A stretch of 5,970 nt of DNA from an uncultured Spirochaetales bacterium (GTDB taxonomy: Bacteria > Spirochaetota > Spirochaetia > Sphaerochaetales > Sphaerochaetaceae), in the NCBI GenBank assembly GCA_934276695.1, contig CAKQTF010000074.1:1-5970 (forward strand), written 5' to 3'. Below are positions 1 to 5,970 of the stretch, piece after piece (the stretch's first letter is position 1; each line of letters opens with the position of its first letter). The notes beneath the pieces were generated by a model that saw only the letters and a list, made by a program, of their open reading frames with translations, did not search any database and was not told the DNA's origin. Made by a program: the position numbers and the translations under genes.

Positions 1-507
1 GCATAGGACTGTAAGGCCTTTCACCTCACTGTCCATCTCAAGGAGCTTCCTGAGCTGGTAAAGGGCTTTTTCCTGGCTCTCGGCACTCAGGAAGCCCTTC
101 GACAGCTCTATGAAGAAGTATCCGTTCTTCTCTGATGCTCCGATAAGCTTTGTCTTATCAGGAATGGCTGATGATAGGCCTGCTTCTGCTTCTTCAGCAG
201 ATAGCGGAAGAAGCATTGCTTCGATCGCAAGATGAAGTCTGTCACGTCCCCGTCCGCTGATCTCCCTTTCCATGTAGCTTATCTGCTGGCCTGAGAACAG
301 AGGTACGGACAGGAGCTCAGGATCAGCCTGCTCCTTCTCTTTCATGTAGAGCCTGTAATGCGTTTCCATGCCTGATTCCTCAATGTTCTTCCTTGCATAT
401 GGCAATACAATGAATACCGAGGCTGCAGTGAAGGCCGCAAGCAGGACTGAATAGATCAGCACATATCTTAGAGGGGCCTTCTCCGGGCTTCTTCCATCTT
501 CTTTCAT
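1..507 (-). CDS. Membrane-anchored GerMN-domain protein, 3' end outside the window
   Basis: I translated the complement of 507-1: 169 codons are open with no stop, so the C-terminus lies beyond the left edge. The protein starts with a short charged segment (MKEDGRSPEK), then one hydrophobic segment at about residues 14-36, followed by a basic stretch (ARK). This looks like a single-pass inner-membrane anchor with the rest outside the cytoplasm. Residues about 90-169 resemble a GerMN domain: a segment ending in LPLSAEEAEAGL, then KLIGASEKNGYFFIELSKGF, then a helix and EVKGLTVL. This matches the usual order 'v...dg.a.vdls..f...l....v..v.i'. GerMN domains occur in spore-germination protein GerM and in many non-sporulating envelope proteins; their biochemical role is not well defined, so I assign none. 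The start is the only ATG before the membrane segment; no good Shine-Dalgarno lies at normal distance (AAAGGG is 12 bases away). It diverges from ptsI. Domain call moderately confident. Confidence 0.8.
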   Translation of the reverse strand, partial: MKEDGRSPEKAPLRYVLIYSVLLAAFTAASVFIVLPYARKNIEESGMETHYRLYMKEKEQADPELLSVPLFSGQQISYMEREISGRGRDRLHLAIEAMLLPLSAEEAEAGLSSAIPDKTKLIGASEKNGYFFIELSKGFLSAESQEKALYQLRKLLEMDSEVKGLTVLC

Positions 508-513
508 GATGAT

Positions 514-542
514 ATTGTACCCTTTTATGGCCAGCTGGTGTA
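514..542 (-). promoter_or_regulatory. Candidate promoter of the GerMN gene, very close to the ATG
   Basis: On the minus strand TACAAT (519-514) matches the sigma-70 -10 consensus at 5 of 6 positions. It lies 6 bases before the ATG at 507-505, so the expected transcription start falls on or next to the start codon. The -35 position at 17-base spacing reads TACACC (542-537), only 3 of 6 matches, so the promoter is weak or needs an activator. The lack of a well-spaced Shine-Dalgarno for this gene fits a leaderless message, but this is inference from sequence only. Confidence 0.4.
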
Positions 543-678
543 GTGAGTTCTGATTTTCTCTTTTCCCCCATGCTTTCTGCTGGCACTGGACTCTGGATTG
601 AGGTCTGTCCTTATTTTCTTTATGGAAAATGCAATCAGAATGACGCAATTGTTTTGTTACAGATGCAACACTTCTGTC

Positions 679-707
679 TTTACAGCGTTTTTTCTAAAGC
701 CTATATT
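679..707 (+). promoter_or_regulatory. Strong sigma-70-type promoter for ptsI and the downstream operon
   Basis: The -35 hexamer TTTACA (679-684) and the -10 hexamer TATATT (702-707) each match the consensus at 5 of 6 positions and are separated by the optimal 17 bases. The spacer includes a run of six or more T. Transcription would start about 6-8 bases after the -10, at 713-715, which is on or directly before the ptsI ATG at 715. I see no other equally good promoter in 508-714 on this strand. Given the tight spacing of the downstream genes, it would serve all four plus-strand genes. Confidence 0.65.
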
Positions 708-714
708 ATGGGGT

Positions 715-2418
715 ATGAAGGTCTTGCATGGTATAGGAATAACGGAGAATATCGCATTCGGTAAAGCTTATGTGTATAGGCACGGAAGCTGTGAAGTATC
801 TCATTATCTTATAGAGGAATGCGCTATAGAATCAGAGATTGGTTCATTTCATGAGGCAGTGGATGGCCTTATTGAGAAGCTTTCATCGCTTAAATGCTCG
901 GATAATGAATCAAAGGCCATTGTTGAAGTCCAGAAATCGATGCTGTCCGATCCTGAGCTTGAGAAGGCAGTGTCAGATAAGATCAGGTCCAGCCGTTATA
1001 ATGCGGCCTGGGCAGTCGAAAGCGTGATAGACCAGTACATATCCATGCTGACTTCAGGCAGCAGTGAGTATTTTGCTGAAAGGGCAATTGACCTCAAGGA
1101 TATCAGGGACAGGATAATCTCCCGCTTGTCAGGGGCGGAGATCTCTCTTGAACTGAAATCCCCATCGATAATAGTTGCTGATTATCTTGTGCCTTCAGAG
1201 CTTCTGAACCTTCCTCTTGATCTCATAAAGGGCATAGCACTTAAATACAGCGGGAAAACGAGCCATGTGGCTATTCTTGCACATGCAGCCAGCATCCCGG
1301 CTGTCTTCTCAATCTCCTCGATTGATGATATCAGGAATGATGACAGTATTATAATTGATGGCCTTCATGGTGAACTCATCGTGGATCCTGATGCGGATGT
1401 AATATCCAGTGCCAGGATAAGTGCCGCGAGGATTGCAGAGGAAAAGGAGAGGCTCCATAGGCTTACCGCAGTTCCGGCACGGACTGTTGATGGCCGTGAG
1501 ATAAAGCTGTATGCGAACGTCGGTGATGAGGATGGCATTGACTGCGCTCTCTCTGAGGGCGCAGATGGTATAGGGCTCTTCAGATCAGAGATCCTCTATA
1601 TGAATAAGGAATACACAGATGATGATATAAAGATGTCAGATGTGTATAGGGATGCTGCTTATAAGTTCAGGAATATAGGCCCTGTGACTATCCGGACATT
1701 CGATGTAGGCGGTGATAAGACAGTCAATGATGTGGGTAAGGATGAGGAGAATCCTTTTCTCGGACTGCGGTCTATCCGCTATTGCCTCAATAACAGGGAT
1801 TTCTTCAGAAAACAGCTTATAGCGATACTCAGAGCATCTGAATACAGGAATATCCGCATAATGTTCCCTATGGTCACAGGAGTTGAAGAGCTTGAAGCAG
1901 CTCTGGATTTCTTTGAGAGCATTAAGGATGAGCTACGGGCTTCAGGGGAGGCCTTTGATGAGAATATCAAGGTAGGTACAATGATAGAGGTACCTTCTGC
2001 AGCTCTCACTAGCCGTGCGATTGCTGGAAAAGTCGATTTTATGAGTATTGGTACTAACGACCTAATCCAGTATACTATCGCAGTTGATAGAGGCAATGAG
2101 AAGGTTTCATATCTCTACCAGCCTCTTCATCCTGCTCATCTGAGCCTGTTGAAAATGGTTCTTGATAATGCAGGAAAAGCCGGTGTGGAAGTCTCGATAT
2201 GCGGTGAGATGGCAGGAGATCCTGAGTATATCCCTCTGCTGATCGGAATGGGATTCTGCAAGCTTAGCATGGCGCCTAGCTCGATTCTTGAGGCAAAATC
2301 CATGATAATGGGTCTGAGCTGGCAGAAGGCAAGGGCATTGGCAGACAGAGTGCTTGCATATGATAATATTGCAGATATTAAGAAAGAGCTAAAGGAATTC
2401 AGTAATGGAGAAGCTTGA
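715..2418 (+). CDS. ptsI: Phosphoenolpyruvate-protein phosphotransferase (PTS enzyme I)
   Basis: This cytoplasmic enzyme takes phosphate from PEP onto a histidine and passes it to HPr, the first step of the phosphotransferase system. The 567 residues match the usual length of about 570-580. The N-terminal HPr-binding/helical region (about 1-140) opens with LHGIGITENIAFGKAYV. The swivelling phosphohistidine domain follows, with H184 in KTSHVAI. The PEP-binding barrel (about 255-540) has GIGLFRSE (R290), TIRTFDVGGDK (R327), ENPFLGLRSIR (R352), MFPMVTG, GTMIEVPSAA (E425), FMSIGTNDLIQYT (N448, D449) and the catalytic cysteine in SICGEMAGDP (C496). All expected PEP/Mg ligands are present. There is no N-terminal GAF domain, so it is not the nitrogen-type enzyme. 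The reading frame is open further upstream (to TTG 598), but family homology begins right at M715. There is no proper Shine-Dalgarno. The stop overlaps der by 14 bases. The phosphohistidine signature is divergent (see findings). No HPr or enzyme II gene is in view. Confidence 0.95.
   Translation: MKVLHGIGITENIAFGKAYVYRHGSCEVSHYLIEECAIESEIGSFHEAVDGLIEKLSSLKCSDNESKAIVEVQKSMLSDPELEKAVSDKIRSSRYNAAWAVESVIDQYISMLTSGSSEYFAERAIDLKDIRDRIISRLSGAEISLELKSPSIIVADYLVPSELLNLPLDLIKGIALKYSGKTSHVAILAHAASIPAVFSISSIDDIRNDDSIIIDGLHGELIVDPDADVISSARISAARIAEEKERLHRLTAVPARTVDGREIKLYANVGDEDGIDCALSEGADGIGLFRSEILYMNKEYTDDDIKMSDVYRDAAYKFRNIGPVTIRTFDVGGDKTVNDVGKDEENPFLGLRSIRYCLNNRDFFRKQLIAILRASEYRNIRIMFPMVTGVEELEAALDFFESIKDELRASGEAFDENIKVGTMIEVPSAALTSRAIAGKVDFMSIGTNDLIQYTIAVDRGNEKVSYLYQPLHPAHLSLLKMVLDNAGKAGVEVSICGEMAGDPEYIPLLIGMGFCKLSMAPSSILEAKSMIMGLSWQKARALADRVLAYDNIADIKKELKEFSNGEA
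2391..2396 (+). promoter_or_regulatory. Ribosome binding site of der, inside ptsI
   Basis: AAAGGA lies 8 bases before the ATG at 2405, within the last codons of ptsI. It decides the der start in favour of 2405 over the internal ATG at 2456, which gives a more family-typical N-terminus (MISIIGRPNVGKS) but has no purine-rich site in front of it. The arrangement suggests that ribosomes finishing ptsI re-initiate on der. Confidence 0.7.
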
Positions 2419-3955
2419 TATAAGAAATAAGGCAGATATAGATACATCCCTTCCGATGATATCGATAATCGGGCGCCCGAATGTTGGCAAGTCAACACTG
2501 TTCAACAGGCTTATCGGGAAGAGACGCGCAATAACAGATCCCACACCGGGAGTCACAAGGGATCCTATTCCTGAGAGGTGGCTTCTCGGAAACCATCCTG
2601 TCACTCTTGTGGACAGCGGTGGCGTCAAGCTTGATATGGAAGGGCTTGACTTTGCTGTGACAGAGAAGTCCATGTCACTGCTTGATATGAGTGATGCAAT
2701 CATATTCCTGATGGATGTAATGGAGATCACAGCAGAGGACCAGATGCTGCTCGAGTCCATGCGCCCATACTGTGATAAGGTTGTCCTTGCTGTCAATAAG
2801 GTTGATGATCCATCCAGGGAGGATCTTGTCTGGAATTACTTTGCACATGGATTCCAGAGAGTAGTCGGTATTTCCGCGGCGCATGGCCTAGGCATAGAGG
2901 AGCTTGAGGATACGCTTCTTGGAATGCTTGATATGGAAAGGACAGAAGAGATACCTGATGAGCCTGAGACGATAAAGCTTGCGATTCTCGGTAAGCCTAA
3001 TACAGGCAAGAGCACGCTGACGAACCTCCTGACAGGACGTGATATATCGATTGTCAGTGATATTGCTGGAACAACAAGGGATGTAATGCGAGGAACGTTT
3101 GTATACAAAGGGACAGATTACACCGTCCTTGATACAGCAGGCATAAGAAGGAAGAGCAAGGTTGAGGAAGATGTCGAGTATTATTCTGTGAACAGGGCGA
3201 TAAAGACCATCGATGAGGCAGATGTTGTTCTTCTCATGATAGATGTCAAGGAAGGCCTGGCTGATCAGGATAAGAAGATAGCCCAGCTTATTGTCCGCAG
3301 AGGTAAGGGGATTGTCCTTGTGCTGAACAAGATCGATGCGCTTAATGGCCCGGCCAATCAGCTCGAAGCGATAAAGGACAGAGTCAGATTCCTGTTTCCG
3401 GTTCTTAGCTTCGCTCCGCTTGTTCCTGTTTCCGCATTGGAAGGCCGGGACATCGGAAAGCTTCTTGATACTGTATGGCAGGTCTGGAGACAGCTGAATA
3501 AGAGAATCGATACAAGTGCTCTTAACAATGCCCTTTCCAGATGGACTGCAGAGAATGAGCCTCCGCGCGGGCCGCAGGGGCATTATAAAGTCCAGTATGG
3601 CACACAGGTTTCAGTCACTCCTGTCAGGTTCCTGTTCTTCGTCAATAGGATCTCCGGCTTCCCTGAGACCTATGAATCCTATCTGAAGAACTGCATAAGG
3701 TCTGATTTCGGATTCAGCTATATTCCGATTGAGATCTCATTGAGGGAGAGGCGGAGGAATCCGAGCCTGAATGAGAAGGGGCCTGATTCAAAAGAGGCTG
3801 CTCTTCAGAGGATTGTCAAGCAGAACTCCTCGAAGCCGTCTTCAAGGAAGAGCGGCATAGCCAGAAAGCCTGGCGGAAAGGCAAGGATAGGGAAAGAGAG
3901 AGACAGGGCTGAGACAATCCTGAGGAATACAAAGCAGAAGAAGAGGTCAAAGTAA
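2405..3955 (+). CDS. der: Ribosome-assembly GTPase Der (EngA), two tandem G domains plus KH-like domain
   Basis: Der is an essential GTPase that acts in the late maturation of the 50S ribosomal subunit. The 516-residue protein has the diagnostic tandem G domains. Domain 1 shows G1 GRPNVGKST (23-31), switch GVTRD (49-53), G3 DSGG (70-73), G4 NKVD (131-134) and G5 SAAHG (157-161). Domain 2 shows G1 GKPNTGKST (196-204), GTTRD (222-226), DTAG (243-246), NKID (308-311) and SALEG (343-347). The C-terminal KH-like domain spans about 370-450 (KVQYGTQVSV, FFVNRISGFPETYESYL, PIEISLRER). Two additions are visible: about 20 residues before the first G domain, and a tail of about 65 residues that becomes very basic (17 Lys/Arg in the last 45), probably rRNA-binding. 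Small motif changes (DSGG for DTGG; T for V in the second P-loop) leave the catalytic lysines intact. It overlaps ptsI by 14 bases and abuts the HAD gene. Confidence 0.97.
   Translation: MEKLDIRNKADIDTSLPMISIIGRPNVGKSTLFNRLIGKRRAITDPTPGVTRDPIPERWLLGNHPVTLVDSGGVKLDMEGLDFAVTEKSMSLLDMSDAIIFLMDVMEITAEDQMLLESMRPYCDKVVLAVNKVDDPSREDLVWNYFAHGFQRVVGISAAHGLGIEELEDTLLGMLDMERTEEIPDEPETIKLAILGKPNTGKSTLTNLLTGRDISIVSDIAGTTRDVMRGTFVYKGTDYTVLDTAGIRRKSKVEEDVEYYSVNRAIKTIDEADVVLLMIDVKEGLADQDKKIAQLIVRRGKGIVLVLNKIDALNGPANQLEAIKDRVRFLFPVLSFAPLVPVSALEGRDIGKLLDTVWQVWRQLNKRIDTSALNNALSRWTAENEPPRGPQGHYKVQYGTQVSVTPVRFLFFVNRISGFPETYESYLKNCIRSDFGFSYIPIEISLRERRRNPSLNEKGPDSKEAALQRIVKQNSSKPSSRKSGIARKPGGKARIGKERDRAETILRNTKQKKRSK
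3943..3946 (+). promoter_or_regulatory. Ribosome binding site of the HAD gene, inside der
   Basis: GAGG at 3943-3946, within an A/G-rich run (AGAAGAAGAGG), lies 9 bases before the ATG at 3956. It is embedded in the lysine/arginine-coding tail of der, so the basic tail codons also provide the ribosome entry site for the next gene. Confidence 0.5.
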
Positions 3956-4648
3956 ATGGGTTTTCTGCAGGATAATGATATTAAAGCCATTGTCTGCGAT
4001 GTTGATGGCACTTTCTATCCGAAGCGCGCCATGTATCTGCGGCTTGCTGAGTCGTCGGTCTGCCATCCTATCTATGCTATCAAATACAATAAGATGCGGC
4101 AGACAGTACGGAGAGAGGATGGCTTTGCCTCTCTGCCGCCGATGTCGCATCGTGAATATGCAGAGAGGGCATGCCTTATAATGTATGGCAGGCATGATGA
4201 TAGGACAGTGGATGGATTCCTGGAGAAAGAGAAGCGTGTATTCCATGATAGATGGGAAATATCATACCGTAATCTGAAAAGCTACCCTGATGTGAGGGGT
4301 ACTCTGGAGATGGCAAAGTCAGAGGGCCTTGTCCTTGGGGTCCTGTCTGATTTCCCGCTTGGCGTGAAGCTGGATGCAATGGGACTTGATGATCTCTTTG
4401 ATATTAAGCTCTCAAGTGAGGATTTCGGGCGTTTTAAGCCTAATGGGACACCTTTCGATATCCTGGCATCAGAAATAGGATGCGGCAGAAGCAGCATTCT
4501 TTATGTAGGGGATAGCGAGAGGAAGGATATTGAAGGAGGAAGGCGCGCAGGGATGCGTACAGCCTTGATTTCACGGAGAAAGACGGAGAGCTCTGCTGAT
4601 ATAGTCGCATCATCATGGGCAGAGCTCCGGGACAGGCTCTTCTGCTAA
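3956..4648 (+). CDS. HAD-superfamily hydrolase, phosphatase-like (subfamily I)
   Basis: A soluble 230-residue protein with all four HAD motifs. Motif I is CDVDGTF with nucleophile D15 and acid/base D17. Motif II is the serine of VLSDF (S131). Motif III is the lysine of GRFKPNG (K161). Motif IV is VGDSERKDIEGG with D186 and D191 as Mg ligands. The insertion between motifs I and II (about residues 22-115) is helical and relatively large, as in the C1-cap, phosphoglycolate-phosphatase-like group. Such enzymes hydrolyse small phosphorylated metabolites through an aspartyl-phosphate, but the sequence does not reveal the substrate. The ATG directly follows the der stop codon (TAA then ATG, no gap), so translation is probably coupled. 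The downstream gene starts 17 bases after the stop. The hydrolase call is secure; specificity is unknown. Confidence 0.92.
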   Translation: MGFLQDNDIKAIVCDVDGTFYPKRAMYLRLAESSVCHPIYAIKYNKMRQTVRREDGFASLPPMSHREYAERACLIMYGRHDDRTVDGFLEKEKRVFHDRWEISYRNLKSYPDVRGTLEMAKSEGLVLGVLSDFPLGVKLDAMGLDDLFDIKLSSEDFGRFKPNGTPFDILASEIGCGRSSILYVGDSERKDIEGGRRAGMRTALISRRKTESSADIVASSWAELRDRLFC

Positions 4649-4650
4649 AT

Positions 4651-4655
4651 GGAGG
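4651..4655 (+). promoter_or_regulatory. Strong ribosome binding site of the coiled-coil gene
   Basis: GGAGG at 4651-4655 is the best Shine-Dalgarno match in the window and lies 10 bases before the ATG at 4666. It fixes the start at 4666 rather than the in-frame ATG at 4678, which would cut into the segment just before the membrane anchor. No terminator or new promoter is seen in the 17-base gap after the HAD gene. Confidence 0.75.
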
Positions 4656-4665
4656 ATGGTTTACT

Positions 4666-5970
4666 ATGGATAGCAATATGACGATTGTATATGGTGCTAT
4701 TTTACTGGCTTTTTTCATTAATCTCATTATCACACTAGTGCTCAGGGCATCAGATAAGAGGGATCGCTCACTCAAGAATGTAATCAGCAAGATAGCTTCA
4801 TTCAGGAATGAGGTGAAGACATCCTCAGACAGGGTTGTCGCAACAGCAAAGGACTGTGAGCAGATGGTATCTGCACGCATCGAGGAGGCTCAGTCGACAA
4901 TCGATAATGTAGCAGCTTCCCTTGATATACTCAAAGTCCATCAGGCAGAGCTCAATGCACTGGATAGCGTATGCAGGAACTATAGAGTTGCCCTTGAGAA
5001 GCTGAAAGCCCAGACAGAACAGGCTGAAGTCAGGATCCAGGCGGTCCAGAAAGAGGTCAGGGCTGCAGAGGAAGTGCATGATTTCGTGCAGCAGTTTCAG
5101 GAGGATGCTGAGAAGCTGACTAACAGGATCCAGGATATGAAGACCGAGTATGTCAGGCTTGTTGCATCAACTGAGGAAGGCCTTAAGAAGGCTGCCGTGA
5201 AGCAGAAGGAAGACAATGATGAGATGCTTTCCCAGTTCGCTGTATCAATAGAGCGGTACAAAAGCCAGCTTGCTGAGTTCATCGCAGCTGAGAAGACCGG
5301 ATTCTCTGAGGAGTGCGAAAGACAGGAAAGGCTTCTTTCCGATGGGAATGAGGCTCTTGCGGATAAGCAGAACGAGATAATCTCCGTCTTAGATGGTGAA
5401 AAGGCCAATCTTAAGGCATTCAGGGATCAGATAGCTGAAGAGAGAGGCATCCTTGAAAGTCAGTTTGAGAGCGATAAGCAGAGCCATGAATCGGATCTGT
5501 CAGAACTCATGGCTGAGAGGGACAGGATAAAGCAGGATTCTGATGCTGCTGTATCTGAGTTCTCTGCATCCGTGAATGATCTTGCATCGGCTAAATCTGC
5601 TGAGATCTCAGGTGCAGCTGAGGCTCTTAAGAGCGATGCTGAGAGAAAGAAGGAAGAGATTGAGACGAGGATAGCAGAGCTTGGCAGTTCCATTGATTCA
5701 AGGCTTGATGATGCCAGGAAAAGGCTTGATTCAGATCTTTCAGGATTCAGTGAGACTGCTGATAAGGCTAAGGAAGATGCCTCACTTCAGATAAGGGAGT
5801 GCTTTGATAAGTTTGCATCAGAGCTCTCTGCGCTTATGGAGAAGAGGCATTCTGACCTTGATGCGCTTATAGACGGATTCGATCGGTCCATAACAGAGCT
5901 CAGGGAGAGCAGCGATAATGCCATGTCACAGCTTGCCCTGAGGGAAGAGGCTCTGGAGTCAAGGCTCCAT
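4666..5970 (+). CDS. Membrane-anchored, proline-free coiled-coil protein (SpiroCoCo type), 3' end outside the window
   Basis: I translated 435 codons from 4666 with no stop before the right edge, so the protein is longer than shown. Residues about 7-27 are one hydrophobic segment (IVYGAILLAFF then INLIITLVL), an N-terminal membrane anchor followed by charged DKRDR. Everything after about residue 30 looks helical and heptad-like, rich in Glu, Lys, Ala, Gln, Asp and Ser. There is no proline and no tryptophan in all 435 visible residues. The region about 38-165 (NVISKIASFRNEVKTSSDRV through HDFVQQFQEDAEKLTNRI) is what I recognise as the conserved N-terminal part of spirochete 'SpiroCoCo family' coiled-coil proteins; the rest is lower-complexity rod. 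Function is not established for the family; a structural or scaffold role at the inner membrane is inference. It is the last visible gene of the ptsI-der-HAD unit. Coding is certain; the family name rests on memory without a search. Confidence 0.85.
   Translation, partial: MDSNMTIVYGAILLAFFINLIITLVLRASDKRDRSLKNVISKIASFRNEVKTSSDRVVATAKDCEQMVSARIEEAQSTIDNVAASLDILKVHQAELNALDSVCRNYRVALEKLKAQTEQAEVRIQAVQKEVRAAEEVHDFVQQFQEDAEKLTNRIQDMKTEYVRLVASTEEGLKKAAVKQKEDNDEMLSQFAVSIERYKSQLAEFIAAEKTGFSEECERQERLLSDGNEALADKQNEIISVLDGEKANLKAFRDQIAEERGILESQFESDKQSHESDLSELMAERDRIKQDSDAAVSEFSASVNDLASAKSAEISGAAEALKSDAERKKEEIETRIAELGSSIDSRLDDARKRLDSDLSGFSETADKAKEDASLQIRECFDKFASELSALMEKRHSDLDALIDGFDRSITELRESSDNAMSQLALREEALESRLH

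Noticed and set aside
380..586. A 68-codon minus-strand open frame upstream of and overlapping the GerMN gene
   Set aside because: It overlaps the 5' part of the GerMN frame, which has a credible membrane anchor and domain. This frame has no such structure.
598..714. An N-terminal extension of ptsI of up to 39 residues, from TTG 598 or ATG 622 or 640
   Set aside because: The extension does not look like enzyme I, would place the promoter hexamers inside coding sequence, and gives a length above the family norm. The conserved N-terminal motif begins right after the ATG at 715.
543..764. A possible 73-residue plus-strand gene in the divergent intergenic region
   Set aside because: It runs into ptsI in another frame, has no recognisable motif, and overlaps the ptsI promoter and start. 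It is most likely a chance open frame.
2888..3583. A 231-codon open frame on the minus strand
   Set aside because: It lies wholly within der, which has complete G-domain motifs. The minus-strand translation is Cys/Ile/Arg-rich with no family resemblance, so it is an antisense shadow.
2456..3955. A shorter der starting at ATG 2456 (MISIIGRPNVGKS)
   Set aside because: It resembles typical Der N-termini but has no ribosome binding site, whereas ATG 2405 has AAAGGA at 8 bases. It stays possible if the 17 leading residues are not conserved in relatives.
4649..4665. A terminator or new promoter between the HAD and coiled-coil genes
   Set aside because: The 17-base gap has no inverted repeat or T run and is filled by a strong ribosome binding site, so read-through is expected.

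Overview
The window looks like chromosomal housekeeping DNA from a spirochete, most likely a Treponema/Sphaerochaeta-type member of the Spirochaetales. The main pointer is the last gene, a membrane-anchored, entirely coiled-coil protein that I recognise as the spirochete-restricted 'SpiroCoCo' type. Base composition is moderate, with frequent AGG (Arg) and ATA (Ile) codons in all genes, so nothing suggests recent transfer. The taxonomic call is an inference; no rRNA or other phylogenetic marker is present. I see no mobile element, CRISPR array, tRNA or rRNA, and no convincing terminator.

Layout: positions 1-507 hold the 5' part of a minus-strand gene for a membrane-anchored GerMN-domain protein, which runs off the left edge. 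A 207-base divergent intergenic region (508-714) separates it from four plus-strand genes that run to the right edge: ptsI (PTS enzyme I, 715-2418), der (double-domain ribosome-assembly GTPase, 2405-3955), a HAD-superfamily hydrolase (3956-4648) and the coiled-coil protein (4666 to beyond 5970). Gaps between the plus-strand genes are -14, 0 and 17 bases, so they almost certainly form one transcription unit with translational coupling.

The most interesting regulatory point is the divergent intergenic region. A near-consensus promoter (TTTACA, 17-base spacer, TATATT) puts the predicted transcription start of ptsI on or within two bases of its ATG, and no Shine-Dalgarno sequence is properly placed, so the ptsI message may be leaderless. 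On the opposite strand a TACAAT hexamer sits 6 bases from the ATG of the GerMN gene, the same geometry with a weaker -35. The internal genes der, HAD and the coiled-coil gene all have purine-rich ribosome binding sites in the usual place.

The unit joins sugar-transport or regulatory phosphotransfer (enzyme I; no HPr or enzyme II gene in view), 50S ribosome maturation (Der), an uncharacterised phosphatase-like enzyme and a probable structural envelope protein. No shared pathway is evident, and this may simply be a growth-linked operon. The enzyme I is also unusual: its PEP-binding barrel is canonical, but its phosphohistidine motif departs from the family signature at three positions, including Arg to His. 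I found no clear evidence of a wholly new system.
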